Numbered from the stretch's first letter, positions 1 through 8,684 are shown. The stretch is 64,000 nucleotides of DNA from Devosia litorisediminis (GCF_018334155.1 NZ_JAGXTP010000001.1:620001-684000); one strand, 5' to 3'. A program made the numbers and translations. Notes: generated by a model from the letters alone, not told the origin.

Positions 1-541
1 TGCCCTCTAGACGTTCAAGGGCGATGCCGAGCAGGATGAAATTGATATCTGAATATCCCGCAGCACCAGCAGGCCAATCACGCTGCAGGACGAAATGTCG
101 AAGCAGCTGCGGTTCCAGACCATAGGTGTAGAGCGGAAACACACCGGGAAAGGCCGTCTGGTGCCCGAGACACTGGCGGAACGTGATCTGTCGTTGCCAC
201 GCATCGGGCACCTGTTGGTGCAGATCCGGAATGACAGATGTGAGGGGGGCATCAAGATCGATCCGGCCCGCGTGATGCAGGGCCAGAATGCGCGGTGTGG
301 TAAAGAGTACCTTGGTCAGCGAGGCAAGGTCGAACCAGGTATCAAGCTGCATCTCCCGCTTGTCGGGCTTTAGTGCCGCCATGCCGGTTGCGCGCGCGGT
401 GCAACCGAGTTTGAGATCGGTCACGCCTAGCACACCGCCGGGGATCCGGCCGTTATCGACGGCGCTCTCGAGCAGGGTGAAGGCGCTGTCGAACTGCTGT
501 TGCAGTTCGCCGTCGCAGTGTTGAGGCTGTTTGGTGGCCAT
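1..541 (-). CDS. Serine hydrolase of the beta-lactamase (class C/PBP) fold, AmiE-like; C-terminus outside the window
   Basis: The first 180 residues are visible; the rest lies beyond the left edge. The reading shows the catalytic SxxK box (SLTK, in DLASLTK), a HQT box followed by FPG, and YSDIN in place of the YxN motif, all typical of class C beta-lactamase-like hydrolases. No signal peptide is visible at the N-terminus (MATKQPQHCDGE), so a cytoplasmic location is likely. It begins 14 bases after murQ and shares its transcript. In Bacillus subtilis the murQ cluster encodes a serine hydrolase of this fold (AmiE) that removes peptides from MurNAc, so a muropeptide amidase role is inferred here. 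A generic esterase or peptidase is the alternative. Confidence 0.8.
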   Translation of the reverse strand, partial: MATKQPQHCDGELQQQFDSAFTLLESAVDNGRIPGGVLGVTDLKLGCTARATGMAALKPDKREMQLDTWFDLASLTKVLFTTPRILALHHAGRIDLDAPLTSVIPDLHQQVPDAWQRQITFRQCLGHQTAFPGVFPLYTYGLEPQLLRHFVLQRDWPAGAAGYSDINFILLGIALERLEG

Positions 542-555
542 GGCGTGTTGACTGG

Positions 556-1491
556 TCAGCCAGCCAATTTGGGATGGGTTTCCCCGGCCGCGCGGCGTAG
601 AAATCCGTCTGCTTCGAGCAGTGCGGATTCGGCCGCGGGGCGCTCCATGCCAGTCAACGCCATCAGGATCGCCAATTTTACATTGTACTCACTGAGCTCC
701 AGGTAGTGCTCTGCCTGGTCGGGCGTGCAGCCAGTGGCCTCGACGAGAATTCGGGTAGCACGCGCGGCCAGCTTCTGATTGCTGACCGAAAGATCCACCA
801 TCAGGTTTTGGTAGGTCTTGCCCATGCGGATCATGCTTGCTGTCGTCAGCATGTTGAGGATGAGCTTTTGTGCCGTTCCGGATTTGAGACGCGTCGAGCC
901 GGTGACGGCCTCGGGGCCGACGACCGGGGAAATGGCAATGTCAGCAAGCCGGGCAATGGCGGAGTCGGGGTTGCAGGACAGCGCCACCGTAGTGGCCCCT
1001 ACCTGACTGGCATAGTTCAGCCCGCCGATGACGTATGGCGTGCGGCCGCTGACGGCGATGCCGACAACGACGTCCTTGTCGGTAAGATTGACGCGCTGCA
1101 AATCCTGGCGGCCTTCATCAGGGCTGTCTTCGGCGCCTTCAATAGGGAAGCGCAGGGCGCGGTCGCCACCTGCGATCAAGCCTACCACCATGCCCTGCGG
1201 CACGCCAAAAGTGGGCGGGCACTCCGATGCATCGAGTACACCCAACCGTCCGCTGGTGCCGGCCCCCATATAGATCAGACGACCGCCGGCCTTGAACGCC
1301 TCGACTATACGATCAACGGCTATGGCCGTTTCGGGCAGGACTTTTTCGACCGCGGCGGGTACGCCCCGATCCTGTGCGTTCATGGCATCGAGAATCTGCC
1401 GGCTCGACATCAGATCGATCTGCATGGTGTCGGAATTGCGCGATTCCGAGACAAGGTGTCCCAGTTCCGCAATGAGGGCGCTTTTTGCCAT
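556..1491 (-). CDS. murQ: N-acetylmuramic acid 6-phosphate etherase
   Basis: MurQ cleaves the D-lactyl ether of MurNAc-6-phosphate to give GlcNAc-6-phosphate and D-lactate in the cytoplasm, a step of cell-wall sugar recycling. The 311-residue length is normal. The SIS domain carries the family signature [20 protein letters not shown] (about residues 76-95). Glu90 in that block and Glu121 in EGAED align with the two catalytic glutamates of E. coli MurQ. A second SIS block (AVSGRTPYV, near residue 150) and a C-terminal helical region complete the fold. It is transcribed leftward from a promoter at 1517-1545 and is followed by the serine hydrolase gene. Confidence 0.95.
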   Translation of the reverse strand: MAKSALIAELGHLVSESRNSDTMQIDLMSSRQILDAMNAQDRGVPAAVEKVLPETAIAVDRIVEAFKAGGRLIYMGAGTSGRLGVLDASECPPTFGVPQGMVVGLIAGGDRALRFPIEGAEDSPDEGRQDLQRVNLTDKDVVVGIAVSGRTPYVIGGLNYASQVGATTVALSCNPDSAIARLADIAISPVVGPEAVTGSTRLKSGTAQKLILNMLTTASMIRMGKTYQNLMVDLSVSNQKLAARATRILVEATGCTPDQAEHYLELSEYNVKLAILMALTGMERPAAESALLEADGFLRRAAGETHPKLAG

Positions 1492-1516
1492 TTGTCATCA
1501 CTCACTATTCGCGCAG

Positions 1517-1545
1517 ATGCTAGAAGTGAGTATTCCATATGTCAA
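1517..1545 (-). promoter_or_regulatory. Sigma70-type promoter of murQ
   Basis: On the minus strand a perfect TTGACA (1545-1540) and TAGCAT (1522-1517) are separated by 17 bases. The -10 box lies 26 bases upstream of the murQ ATG. The repeated ATTCC/GGAAT half-sites overlap and precede it. Confidence 0.7.
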
Positions 1546-1568
1546 CGAAACATGGAATAATATATTCC
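1531..1568. promoter_or_regulatory. Probable RpiR operator cluster at the murQ promoter
   Basis: Three half-sites are visible: TATTCCA (1531-1537), TGGAATA (1553-1559) and ATTCC (1564-1568). The last two form GGAAT-N5-ATTCC at 1554-1568. The first two form a 7-base inverted repeat with a 15-base spacer that brackets the murQ -35 box. The compact GGAAT-N5-ATTCC form recurs at 2648-2662, on the importer promoter, which argues for one regulator acting on both. Confidence 0.7.
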
Positions 1569-1717
1569 GAAATTATTCTGGTTGTTAGATGGGCGCTACG
1601 CCCATTGGGCCTGTCGGGCGGCAAATGAAGATGTTGCTGATGGATGGACGCAGCCAGGTGCGCTAAGTCGGGATTGAGCGTTGTGTTTGTGCCTGCTGTG
1701 AAGTCGTGGAGCCAGAA

Positions 1718-2566
1718 ATGTCGATTCTGAAAATCCTTGCTGCCCAGCTCGAGGCCATGACACAGGCGGATCGGCAGATCGGGCAGTTCATCATTGATAA
1801 TCCCGAGCGCATGCTGGGACTTTCTTCAGCAGAGTTGGCCAAGGCGACTGGGCGTAGCCAGTCCAGCGTCGTCAAGTTCAGCCAGAAGCTGGGTTATGGC
1901 GGTTATCAGCAGCTCAAGCTGGCGGTCAGCAAGGCCAAGGCGCAGGAGTGGCAGGCGCCCGCTGGTATCATTCACGGCACGATTGACGCCAGCGACAGCT
2001 ATATGACGATCATGCAAAAGTTGATTGGCAGCAAGCTGCTGTCGATGCGCGAGACCTCGGCAGCCAACTGGGAGCAAACCATCGACCAGGCCCTTGATAT
2101 TCTGGTTCAGGCCCGGCGTATCCAGCTTGCAGGTGTCGGCGCGTCCTCTCTGGTGGCGCGCGATTTCTCGTACAAATTGCTCAAGTTGGGACGGACGGTG
2201 CTGCTGGACAGCGACAATCATATCCAGATCGCCAATGTCTCGACGCTCAACACTTCGGATCTGCTGGTGGCGTTGTCCTATTCGGGCACCAGCATGGAAA
2301 TCGTGAAGATCGCAGAATTGGCAAAGGCGCGGGGCGCGACCGTCATCTCCATTACCGGACTGCAGCCCAACCCCTTGCTCGATATTGCAGATATCAATCT
2401 CTATACCGTGGCTGATGAGGAGCGGGTTCGCTCGTCGGCGATCACATCGCGTGATGCCCAATTGATGCTGATTGATCTGCTGTTCATCCTGTTGCTGCGA
2501 CGCCAGGAAGACTCACACGACTACATCCATCGCAGTGAAGCCGCCGTGACGGTCCTCAAGGCCTGA
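1718..2566 (+). CDS. RpiR/MurR-family transcriptional regulator
   Basis: This 282-residue protein has an N-terminal helix-turn-helix of the RpiR family (about residues 1-75, with LSSAELAKATGRSQSSVVKF) and a C-terminal SIS domain that binds phosphosugars (about 125-250, with GVGASS and ALSYSGTSMEI). Such proteins usually repress amino-sugar genes until a sugar phosphate, for example MurNAc-6-P or GlcNAc-6-P, releases them. I chose ATG 1718 because GGAG lies 6 bases upstream; GTG 1706 in the same frame would add four residues. It sits between murQ and the importer genes and probably binds the GGAAT-N5-ATTCC sites at both flanking promoters. Confidence 0.9.
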   Translation: MSILKILAAQLEAMTQADRQIGQFIIDNPERMLGLSSAELAKATGRSQSSVVKFSQKLGYGGYQQLKLAVSKAKAQEWQAPAGIIHGTIDASDSYMTIMQKLIGSKLLSMRETSAANWEQTIDQALDILVQARRIQLAGVGASSLVARDFSYKLLKLGRTVLLDSDNHIQIANVSTLNTSDLLVALSYSGTSMEIVKIAELAKARGATVISITGLQPNPLLDIADINLYTVADEERVRSSAITSRDAQLMLIDLLFILLLRRQEDSHDYIHRSEAAVTVLKA

Positions 2567-2629
2567 CCCGACGGTTTAGGTGGGCTGTTTGCGCTTATGG
2601 CGTTGACGTTCGATTGTGATCATATATTC

Positions 2630-2659
2630 TTGACATGGCAAATTATTGGAATTTAGTAT
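2630..2659 (+). promoter_or_regulatory. Sigma70-type promoter of the sugar-importer operon
   Basis: TTGACA at 2630-2635 and TAGTAT at 2654-2659 have an 18-base spacer. The -10 box lies inside the inverted repeat at 2646-2664, so a bound repressor would block polymerase. The downstream operon runs from 2738 to 8563. Confidence 0.65.
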
Positions 2660-2664
2660 TCCAA
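2646..2664. promoter_or_regulatory. Probable RpiR operator at the importer promoter
   Basis: This is a perfect 7-base inverted repeat, TTGGAAT-TTAGT-ATTCCAA. Its core GGAAT-N5-ATTCC is identical in layout to 1554-1568 at murQ. It covers the -10 box of the importer promoter. Confidence 0.75.
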
Positions 2665-2737
2665 AATTGGCGGCTCGCATTTGGGCGGTCAGTGTGGTGG
2701 CGTGCTGCGCGTCCCCCAATAATTCGGAGAAGGCATC

Positions 2738-3808
2738 TTGGCTCAACTATCGCTCCGCGGCATCAAGAAGCGCTTCAATGACACGGATGTGTTGCACGGC
2801 ATTGATCTCGAGATCGGCGATCGCGAGTTCGTCGTGTTTGTGGGGCCCTCGGGGTGTGGCAAGTCGACCCTGTTGCGTCTGATTGCCGGGCTCGACCCGA
2901 TTTCTGACGGCGAGTTCGTGCTCAATGGCCGGCAGATGAACGATGTGCATCCGTCCCAGCGGGGCATTGCCATGGTGTTCCAGTCCTATGCGCTTTATCC
3001 GCATATGGACGTGTATGAGAATATGGCCTTCGGCGCGCGCCTGATGGGACTGACCAAGGACGAGGTCGAGGCGCGGATTGCCGAGGCTGCGCGAATGTTG
3101 CGGCTCAACGAACTGCTCAAGCGTAAACCGCGCGAGCTTTCCGGCGGGCAACGACAGCGCGTTGCTATCGGCCGCGCCCTGGTGCGCAAGCCGGAAGTGT
3201 TTTTGCTTGATGAACCACTGAGCAATCTTGACGCCGCGCTGCGGTCTGAAGTGCGTCTGGAAATTGCCCGGCTGCACCGCCAGATTGGCGGCACGATGAT
3301 CTATGTGACCCATGATCAGGTCGAGGCCATGACGCTGGCCGACCGGATCGTGGTGATGAATCTTGGCCGCATCGAACAGGTCGGCACGCCACGCGAGCTC
3401 TATGAGACGCCGGCAAATGTGTTTGTCGCCAGCTTTATTGGTTCTCCAAAGATGTCGCTGGTCGATGTGCAGCGCACAGGCAATCAGTTGGTGATTGATG
3501 GCGGCGAGAGCCTGAGCGTCGACGAACTGCCCGCAGGCGGCGATGGTCCGCTCAAAATCGGGGTGCGACCCGACGCCTGGCAATTGAGCCGTGATCTGAG
3601 CAGCCCGGGCGTGTCGGCCAGCGTGGTCTATACCGAATATCTGGGTGAGAACGCTTTTGTTTACGTGCGGCTGCCCGAGGGCACGCTGGTCGGTGTGCGC
3701 ACTGCCCCCAACGATATTTATGAGCCCGATGTTGCCGTTCGTCTGAACTGCGAGGGCGCCGCGATACATTACTTTTCCGCCGAGGATGGCCGACGGTTAC
3801 CCGTCTAA
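2738..3808 (+). CDS. ABC sugar importer ATPase (MalK/UgpC/MsmX type)
   Basis: This 356-residue ATPase energises the importer encoded just downstream. It shows Walker A (GPSGCGKST, about residues 36-44), the signature LSGGQRQR, Walker B followed by the D-loop (VFLLDEPLSNLD), the switch His in VTHDQ, and a C-terminal regulatory extension of about 120 residues, as in MalK-type subunits. The start is TTG 2738 with a strong GGAGAAGG site at 2726-2733; no better start is seen. It is the first gene of the operon, unlike the usual order in which the binding protein comes first. Confidence 0.93.
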   Translation: MAQLSLRGIKKRFNDTDVLHGIDLEIGDREFVVFVGPSGCGKSTLLRLIAGLDPISDGEFVLNGRQMNDVHPSQRGIAMVFQSYALYPHMDVYENMAFGARLMGLTKDEVEARIAEAARMLRLNELLKRKPRELSGGQRQRVAIGRALVRKPEVFLLDEPLSNLDAALRSEVRLEIARLHRQIGGTMIYVTHDQVEAMTLADRIVVMNLGRIEQVGTPRELYETPANVFVASFIGSPKMSLVDVQRTGNQLVIDGGESLSVDELPAGGDGPLKIGVRPDAWQLSRDLSSPGVSASVVYTEYLGENAFVYVRLPEGTLVGVRTAPNDIYEPDVAVRLNCEGAAIHYFSAEDGRRLPV

Positions 3809-3862
3809 GACGCGGGCATGATCATCCGAACAACCAATACGAAACAGGAGAGGACTAGCACA

Positions 3863-5101
3863 ATGCGAGCAAATACCATGCGCATCGGCCTGGCTCTGGC
3901 AGCTGCGGTTATCGCCAGCCCAAGTCTGGCCCAGGATCTGACGTTCTGGAGCTGGCGGCAGGAGGACAAGGCTCAGTACGAGAGCTTTATCGATACTTTC
4001 GAAGCGGCCAACCCAGGTATCACGGTCAATTTCGAGACCTTCGAAGCTACCAATTACAACACCATTCTGGCGACAGCTCTGGCTGGTGGTACTGGCCCCG
4101 ACCTGATGATGGTTCGCGCCTATGGCGGTTTGGAAAACGTTGCAACGTCGGGCTACCTTGAGGCACTGACCACCGACGCCATTCCAGCGCTGGCCGATTT
4201 CCCTGAAGCAGCGCTGGCCGCGGAATCGGTGCGTGCCGATGGCAAGCTTTACGCTGTGCCATTTGCGTCCCAGACCATGCTGGTTGTGTACAACAAGCAG
4301 ATCTTCGCTGATCTTGGCTTGTCTGAACCTCAGACCTGGGACGAGATGATGGCCGCCGCTGAGGCCGTCAAAGACGCCGGCATGTTCGCCTTTGCCAATG
4401 GCACAGCAACCGCCTGGCAGAATGAAACCATCGTTTCGGCGCTGACGTCTTCAATCATCGGCAAGGATTTCTATGAGGACCTGGCTGCCGGCAATGCCGA
4501 CTTCACCGATGCACGCTATGTCGAAGCACTGACCAAGCTCAAGGAAGTCAGCGCGTACTTCCCGGACGGTTTTGTCGGTCTGGATTATGCATCAAGCCAG
4601 CAGCTGTTCAGCTCGGGCATGGCGGCGATGTTTGCCGGTGGGTCGTTCGAGCTTGCCAACTTCATGGGTCAGAACCCCGATCTGGATCTTGGCGTGTTCG
4701 CAGCGCCCGGTCTGTCGGCTGACGATGAAAAGCTGGTTGGCGTCTTCTATGATGGTGGCTACGCTGCCAATGCTGCTGGCGAAAACAAGGAAGCTTCGAT
4801 GAAGTTCCTGAACTTCCTCGCGAGCCAGGAATTCGGGCAGGCTTTCGCCAATTCGCTCAACAACATTTCGCCTATCCCCAATGTCAGCTTCGACAATGCC
4901 CTGCTGCAGGAAGTTGCCGACCTCAACAAGTCGTCGATCCCCTACATCATGCTGGTGCATTTCCGCTTCGGTGAGCCTTCCGGTTCCGTGCTGCTGCAGT
5001 CGGAAGTGCAGAAGCTGATGGCTGATCAGGTCACGCCTGAAGAGATCGGCGTTGCACTGACCGAAGGTCTGGCGACCTGGTACGAACCGTTCCAGAAGTA
5101 A
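3863..5101 (+). CDS. ABC sugar importer, periplasmic substrate-binding protein (family 1)
   Basis: The 412-residue protein has a classic signal peptide ending near SPSLA-Q, then a family-1 carbohydrate-binding fold (TFWSWRQEDKAQYESFIDTFEAANPGI and GTGPDLMMV are typical blocks). It captures the sugar for the MalF/MalG-like permeases. ATG 3863 is preferred over the upstream in-frame ATG 3818 because AGGAGAGG lies about 10 bases before it and the signal peptide then starts correctly. Context (murQ, NanE, sugar kinase) points to MurNAc, ManNAc or another N-acetylated amino sugar; the exact ligand cannot be read from sequence. Confidence 0.92.
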   Translation: MRANTMRIGLALAAAVIASPSLAQDLTFWSWRQEDKAQYESFIDTFEAANPGITVNFETFEATNYNTILATALAGGTGPDLMMVRAYGGLENVATSGYLEALTTDAIPALADFPEAALAAESVRADGKLYAVPFASQTMLVVYNKQIFADLGLSEPQTWDEMMAAAEAVKDAGMFAFANGTATAWQNETIVSALTSSIIGKDFYEDLAAGNADFTDARYVEALTKLKEVSAYFPDGFVGLDYASSQQLFSSGMAAMFAGGSFELANFMGQNPDLDLGVFAAPGLSADDEKLVGVFYDGGYAANAAGENKEASMKFLNFLASQEFGQAFANSLNNISPIPNVSFDNALLQEVADLNKSSIPYIMLVHFRFGEPSGSVLLQSEVQKLMADQVTPEEIGVALTEGLATWYEPFQK

Positions 5102-5120
5102 GTCTGGTTTTTCACAACTC

Positions 5121-5145
5121 GCCCTCTCCCCGCGTGGGGGAGGGC
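5121..5145. repeat. GC-rich stem-loop between binding protein and permease genes
   Basis: GCCCTCTCCCC faces GGGGGAGGGC with a short loop, and no T-run follows. Stems here often stabilise the upstream binding-protein mRNA and lower permease expression. A similar CCTCCCCCC/GGGGGGAGG stem recurs at 62690-62709, so this may also be a small dispersed repeat. Confidence 0.6.
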
Positions 5146-5173
5146 ATATGCCCTCACTGGAGCTGCAGCGAAT

Positions 5174-6094
5174 ATGCCCAAACTGCGCATGACCGGACGT
5201 GGACTGTGGATCACGGCGTTGATCGTCCCGCCAATGGCGTTCGTCGCGCTGTTCGTTGTTTATCCAATTGTGTCGGCCTTCACCTTTGCCTTTTTTGACT
5301 GGCAGGGCCTGTTGCGCGGCGAGTTTGTCGGGCTGGCCAATTTCCACCAGGTCCTGTTCGTCGAGCCTTATGCCAGCTGGACCCGCAACGCATTCGCGCA
5401 CAATATTCAGGTGTTTATTGCCCTGATGGTGCTGCAGAACGGGCTGGGATTCTTTCTCGCCTATGCGCTGTGGCGCGAGCTGCCCGGCGCCCGTTTTCAC
5501 CGCGTCGCAGTTTTCCTGCCGGTAGTGCTGTCGACCATCATCGTCGGCTATCTGTTCAAGCTGTTCATGCACCCGCTTTTCGGGGTGTTCAACATTACGC
5601 TGCGCGGGGTCGGGCTGCCGGAACTGGCGCAGCCCTGGCTGGGTCAGGAATCCACGGCGCTATGGGGACTGATCATTGCCAATGCCTGGCACATGCTCGG
5701 CTTTCCCACGCTGGTATTCCTGGCTGGCATGCAGCGCATTCCCACCGAAATGCTCGATGCCGTGCGCATGGAGACGCGCAGCGAATGGGTCAAGATCACC
5801 AAGATCGTCTGGCCGCTGGTGGCGCCGAGTGCCACGGTGGTGTTCGTGCTGCTGTTTGTGGGCGCTTTCAACTGGTTCGAGCTCCCCTACATCATGGCCG
5901 GGCTGGATGGTTCGCCCTATGGCTCGACTGACGTGCTGGGGCTGTATTTCTACCGCACGGCGTTCGGCAATGTGTCGTCCGGCCAACAGGACTTCGGCCT
6001 GGGTAGTGCGCTTGCCGTGCTGATCTTCATCTTCATCGCCGCTGTTGCCAGTGTGGTCACCGTCCGACTGCGTGCCCGGGAGATCCAGCTATGA
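5174..6094 (+). CDS. ABC sugar importer permease (MalF/UgpA type)
   Basis: The 306-residue inner-membrane protein has six hydrophobic segments, the first at about residues 13-38. The cytoplasmic EAA loop reads EMLDAVRMETRSEWVKITKIVWPLV, where it docks to the ATPase. It ends four bases into the next permease gene (ATGA overlap at 6091), so the two are translationally coupled. The Shine-Dalgarno site is weak (GGAG at 5159, about 11 bases from ATG). Confidence 0.92.
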   Translation: MPKLRMTGRGLWITALIVPPMAFVALFVVYPIVSAFTFAFFDWQGLLRGEFVGLANFHQVLFVEPYASWTRNAFAHNIQVFIALMVLQNGLGFFLAYALWRELPGARFHRVAVFLPVVLSTIIVGYLFKLFMHPLFGVFNITLRGVGLPELAQPWLGQESTALWGLIIANAWHMLGFPTLVFLAGMQRIPTEMLDAVRMETRSEWVKITKIVWPLVAPSATVVFVLLFVGAFNWFELPYIMAGLDGSPYGSTDVLGLYFYRTAFGNVSSGQQDFGLGSALAVLIFIFIAAVASVVTVRLRAREIQL

Positions 6095-6954
6095 GCGTGG
6101 CAGCCACCAATTATCAGGACCGCAAGGGCATTCTGGGGATGTTGGGCCGCGACGGCCTGATCCAGATCATTCTTGTGGCCAACACGTTCATCATGCTGGT
6201 GCCGATCCTGATCATGGTGTTCTCGGCCTTCAAATCGACGCCGGAGATATTCAAGTCACCATTCAGCGTGCCGGATTTCGGCAATCTGGTGAATTTCATC
6301 AAGATTTGGACGCAGACCAATTTCCTGCGCTATCTGTTCAACTCATTCGTGGTGACTGGTGCCTCGATGGCGTTGATCCTGACGCTGGGCACAATGGCCG
6401 CCTATGCGCTGGCTCGCTACCGGTTCTGGGGCGCTGGCTTCATACTGATGTTCTTTATTGCCGGGCTGACATTACCACTCAAACTGGCCATCATCCCGCT
6501 GTTCATGTTGATGCGCGATCTGGGTATTCTGAACAACCAGTTGTCGCTGATCTTCGTCTATACGGCGATGGGTCTGCCATCGACCGTGTTCATCATGACC
6601 GGCTTTATCCGCACGCTGCCCAATGAACTTGAAGATGCGGCGCGAATGGATGGGGCGAGCGAAGCGCGTATCATGTGGTCGATCATGCTGCCGCTGGTTC
6701 GGCCCGCGATGGTGATTGCCGGCATCCAGAATGTGGTGCCGATCTGGAACGACTTTTTCTTCCCGCTGGTGTTTATCCAGAACGATGCGCTCAAGACGTT
6801 GCCACAGGGTCTGACGACGTTCATGGGCGAGTACACCACCGACTGGGGTGTGTTGTTTGCTGGGCTGACGCTCTCAGCAGCACCGATCATCCTGATCTAT
6901 ATTGTGCTTTCCAAGCAGTTCATTTCTGGCATGACTTCCGGCGCCATCAAATGA
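6091..6954 (+). CDS. ABC sugar importer permease (MalG/UgpE type)
   Basis: This 287-residue partner permease has six predicted membrane segments and a well-formed EAA loop (ELEDAARMDGASEARIMWSIMLPLV). It overlaps both neighbours by 4 bases, giving a tightly coupled permease-permease-epimerase-kinase string. With the upstream ATPase and binding protein it completes a CUT1-type importer. Confidence 0.93.
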   Translation: MSVAATNYQDRKGILGMLGRDGLIQIILVANTFIMLVPILIMVFSAFKSTPEIFKSPFSVPDFGNLVNFIKIWTQTNFLRYLFNSFVVTGASMALILTLGTMAAYALARYRFWGAGFILMFFIAGLTLPLKLAIIPLFMLMRDLGILNNQLSLIFVYTAMGLPSTVFIMTGFIRTLPNELEDAARMDGASEARIMWSIMLPLVRPAMVIAGIQNVVPIWNDFFFPLVFIQNDALKTLPQGLTTFMGEYTTDWGVLFAGLTLSAAPIILIYIVLSKQFISGMTSGAIK

Positions 6955-7622
6955 CAATCAGCCTGCCTCGCGGGTTGATCGTCTCCTGCCAGGCGCGGGC
7001 CGACAACCCCCTGCATGGTCCTGCCTTCATGGGGGCGATGGCTCTGGCTGCGCGCGATGGCGGCGCCGTGGCTATCCGCGCGAACGGACCGGACGACATC
7101 GCCGCGGTCAAGGCGGCGGGCCTGCCCGTAATCGGCATTCACAAAATCTTCTCGGATGAATACCCGGTTTACATCACGCCCAGCTTTGCTGCTGCCGAGG
7201 CCGTGGTGGCTGCTGGCGCAGATATTGTCGGGCTCGATTGCACCACACGGCCGCGCGATGGTGTGCCGGCACTGGCACTGATCCGCCGCATCCGACAAGA
7301 ACTGGCGGTTCCAGTGTTCGCTGACGTGTCCAATCTGGAAGAGGCGCGAGCGGCTACCGATTGCGGCGCTACCTATATTGCGACCACGCTGTCGGGCTAT
7401 ACTGCGGCAACCCAATCAGCAAATCAGGAGCCTGATCTGGCCCTCGTTGAAGCCCTTGCGACCCGCTTGCCGATACCGGTTATTGCCGAGGGGCGCTACA
7501 ACACGCCAGCGCTGGTGCGGCACGCATTTGAAGCAGGAGCCCACGCCGTAGTGGTAGGGACCATGATCACCAATCCGCGTGAAATAACCCGCCAGTTCGT
7601 CGCCGCCGGTGTGCCGGCGTGA
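6951..7622 (+). CDS. nanE: N-acetylmannosamine-6-phosphate 2-epimerase
   Basis: NanE interconverts ManNAc-6-P and GlcNAc-6-P in the cytoplasm. The 223-residue TIM-barrel protein carries the family blocks IRANGPDDI, IGIHK, GLDCTTRPR (catalytic Asp region) and AEGRYNTP (catalytic Glu region), then the phosphate-binding VVVGTMITNP. It overlaps the upstream permease by 4 bases. Its presence implies that ManNAc-6-P arises in this pathway, so the importer may accept ManNAc or a compound that yields it, besides or instead of MurNAc. Confidence 0.93.
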   Translation: MTISLPRGLIVSCQARADNPLHGPAFMGAMALAARDGGAVAIRANGPDDIAAVKAAGLPVIGIHKIFSDEYPVYITPSFAAAEAVVAAGADIVGLDCTTRPRDGVPALALIRRIRQELAVPVFADVSNLEEARAATDCGATYIATTLSGYTAATQSANQEPDLALVEALATRLPIPVIAEGRYNTPALVRHAFEAGAHAVVVGTMITNPREITRQFVAAGVPA

Positions 7623-8563
7623 GCCGATTGGTGCATCTGGGTATTGACGTTGGCGGTACTGCCAGCCGCTGGGTGGCCTGTGACCAGGACGGCGCGATCA
7701 TTGCGCGGGGGCAGGCAAATGGTGCTACCGGGCACTTGTTCAGTCCGACGGAGCGGGAGCGACTTACTCGTGCCTTTTCCACGATTGCCGGGGCGCTCGT
7801 TGCGCAGGGGCTCGCGGCTGAATTCGTAACTGTTGGCCTGACGGGGTACGGGGCGGCAGTGTTTGGGCAGATGACCCAATTGGTGACTGACAGCTTTGGC
7901 GTTAGTAGCCAGCATAGCCTCATCGCCGATGACATGACGTTGACCTATGCCGGGATATTCGCGCCCGGTGAGGGGCATTTGGTATCCGCAGGGACCGGCT
8001 CGATTGGCCTTCATATCGGTGCTGATGGGCGTTACGTGCGCGTGGGCGGACGCGGCATACTGATTGATGATGCGGGGTCGGGCAGCTGGATTGCGCTCCG
8101 CGCCCTGGACCAGCTCTATCGGTGTCTTGATCACACTGGCTCGTTTGCCGATATGTCGGTACTGGCCAATGCGGTCTTTGCCATTATCGGTTCAGACGAC
8201 TGGCATGCGGTGCGCCAGTTTGTTTATGGCAATGATCGGGGGGTGATCGGCACGCTGGCGGTGGCCGTTGGCAAAGCGGCCGAGCAGGGCGATGACGCGG
8301 CGCTGAGTATTTTGAGTGACGCCGGGTCAGAGCTAGCGCAGTTGGCACATGCGCTGATTGCTCGCGCGCAGAAGTGCCCGATCGCACTGGTCGGGGGCGT
8401 ACTCACGCTGCATCCCAGCATCGGCGAACAGGTGGCGCGCGCGCTAGTCGGGTTTGAGGTCCGACAGGTCAGTGCGGATGCGGCTCTTTCGGCTGCAAGA
8501 CTGCCTCTTGAAGAGCAGGGGATGTGGGCGCAGGTGCTGGCGGCTAAATCGGCCTTGGGATGA
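7619..8563 (+). CDS. Amino-sugar kinase of the BadF/BcrAD (ASKHA) family
   Basis: This 314-residue protein has the actin-like ATPase motifs GIDVGGTASRW (phosphate 1, near residue 8) and SAGTGSIGLHI (phosphate 2, near residue 122). N-acetylglucosamine kinases and the MurNAc/GlcNAc kinase MurK belong to this family. The start GTG overlaps the nanE stop. It most likely phosphorylates the imported sugar at the 6-hydroxyl to make the substrate of MurQ or NanE, replacing the PTS phosphorylation used in E. coli. Whether it prefers MurNAc, ManNAc or GlcNAc is not visible. Confidence 0.85.
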   Translation: MSRLVHLGIDVGGTASRWVACDQDGAIIARGQANGATGHLFSPTERERLTRAFSTIAGALVAQGLAAEFVTVGLTGYGAAVFGQMTQLVTDSFGVSSQHSLIADDMTLTYAGIFAPGEGHLVSAGTGSIGLHIGADGRYVRVGGRGILIDDAGSGSWIALRALDQLYRCLDHTGSFADMSVLANAVFAIIGSDDWHAVRQFVYGNDRGVIGTLAVAVGKAAEQGDDAALSILSDAGSELAQLAHALIARAQKCPIALVGGVLTLHPSIGEQVARALVGFEVRQVSADAALSAARLPLEEQGMWAQVLAAKSALG

Positions 8564-8608
8564 CGGCGTGATCTGAACTTCGGTCTGTACTGCGGATCTC
8601 AAAGCCTG

Positions 8609-8633
8609 CGGCCCGCACGCCGGGCGCGGGCCG
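8609..8633. terminator. Hairpin between convergent genes
   Basis: A perfect 8-base stem CGGCCCGC / GCGGGCCG with a 9-base loop lies 46 bases after the kinase stop, facing the convergent permease gene. There is no T-run, so it is at best a weak or Rho-assisted terminator. Confidence 0.4.
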
Positions 8634-8684
8634 TCGAGCGAATTCAAGGAACCTGATGGCAGACTATTGCCACCCCCCTTGTTG

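Noticed and set aside
706..1560. Open frame of 284 codons opposite murQ.
   Set aside because: It is antisense to a fully conserved MurQ and runs through the murQ promoter and operator.
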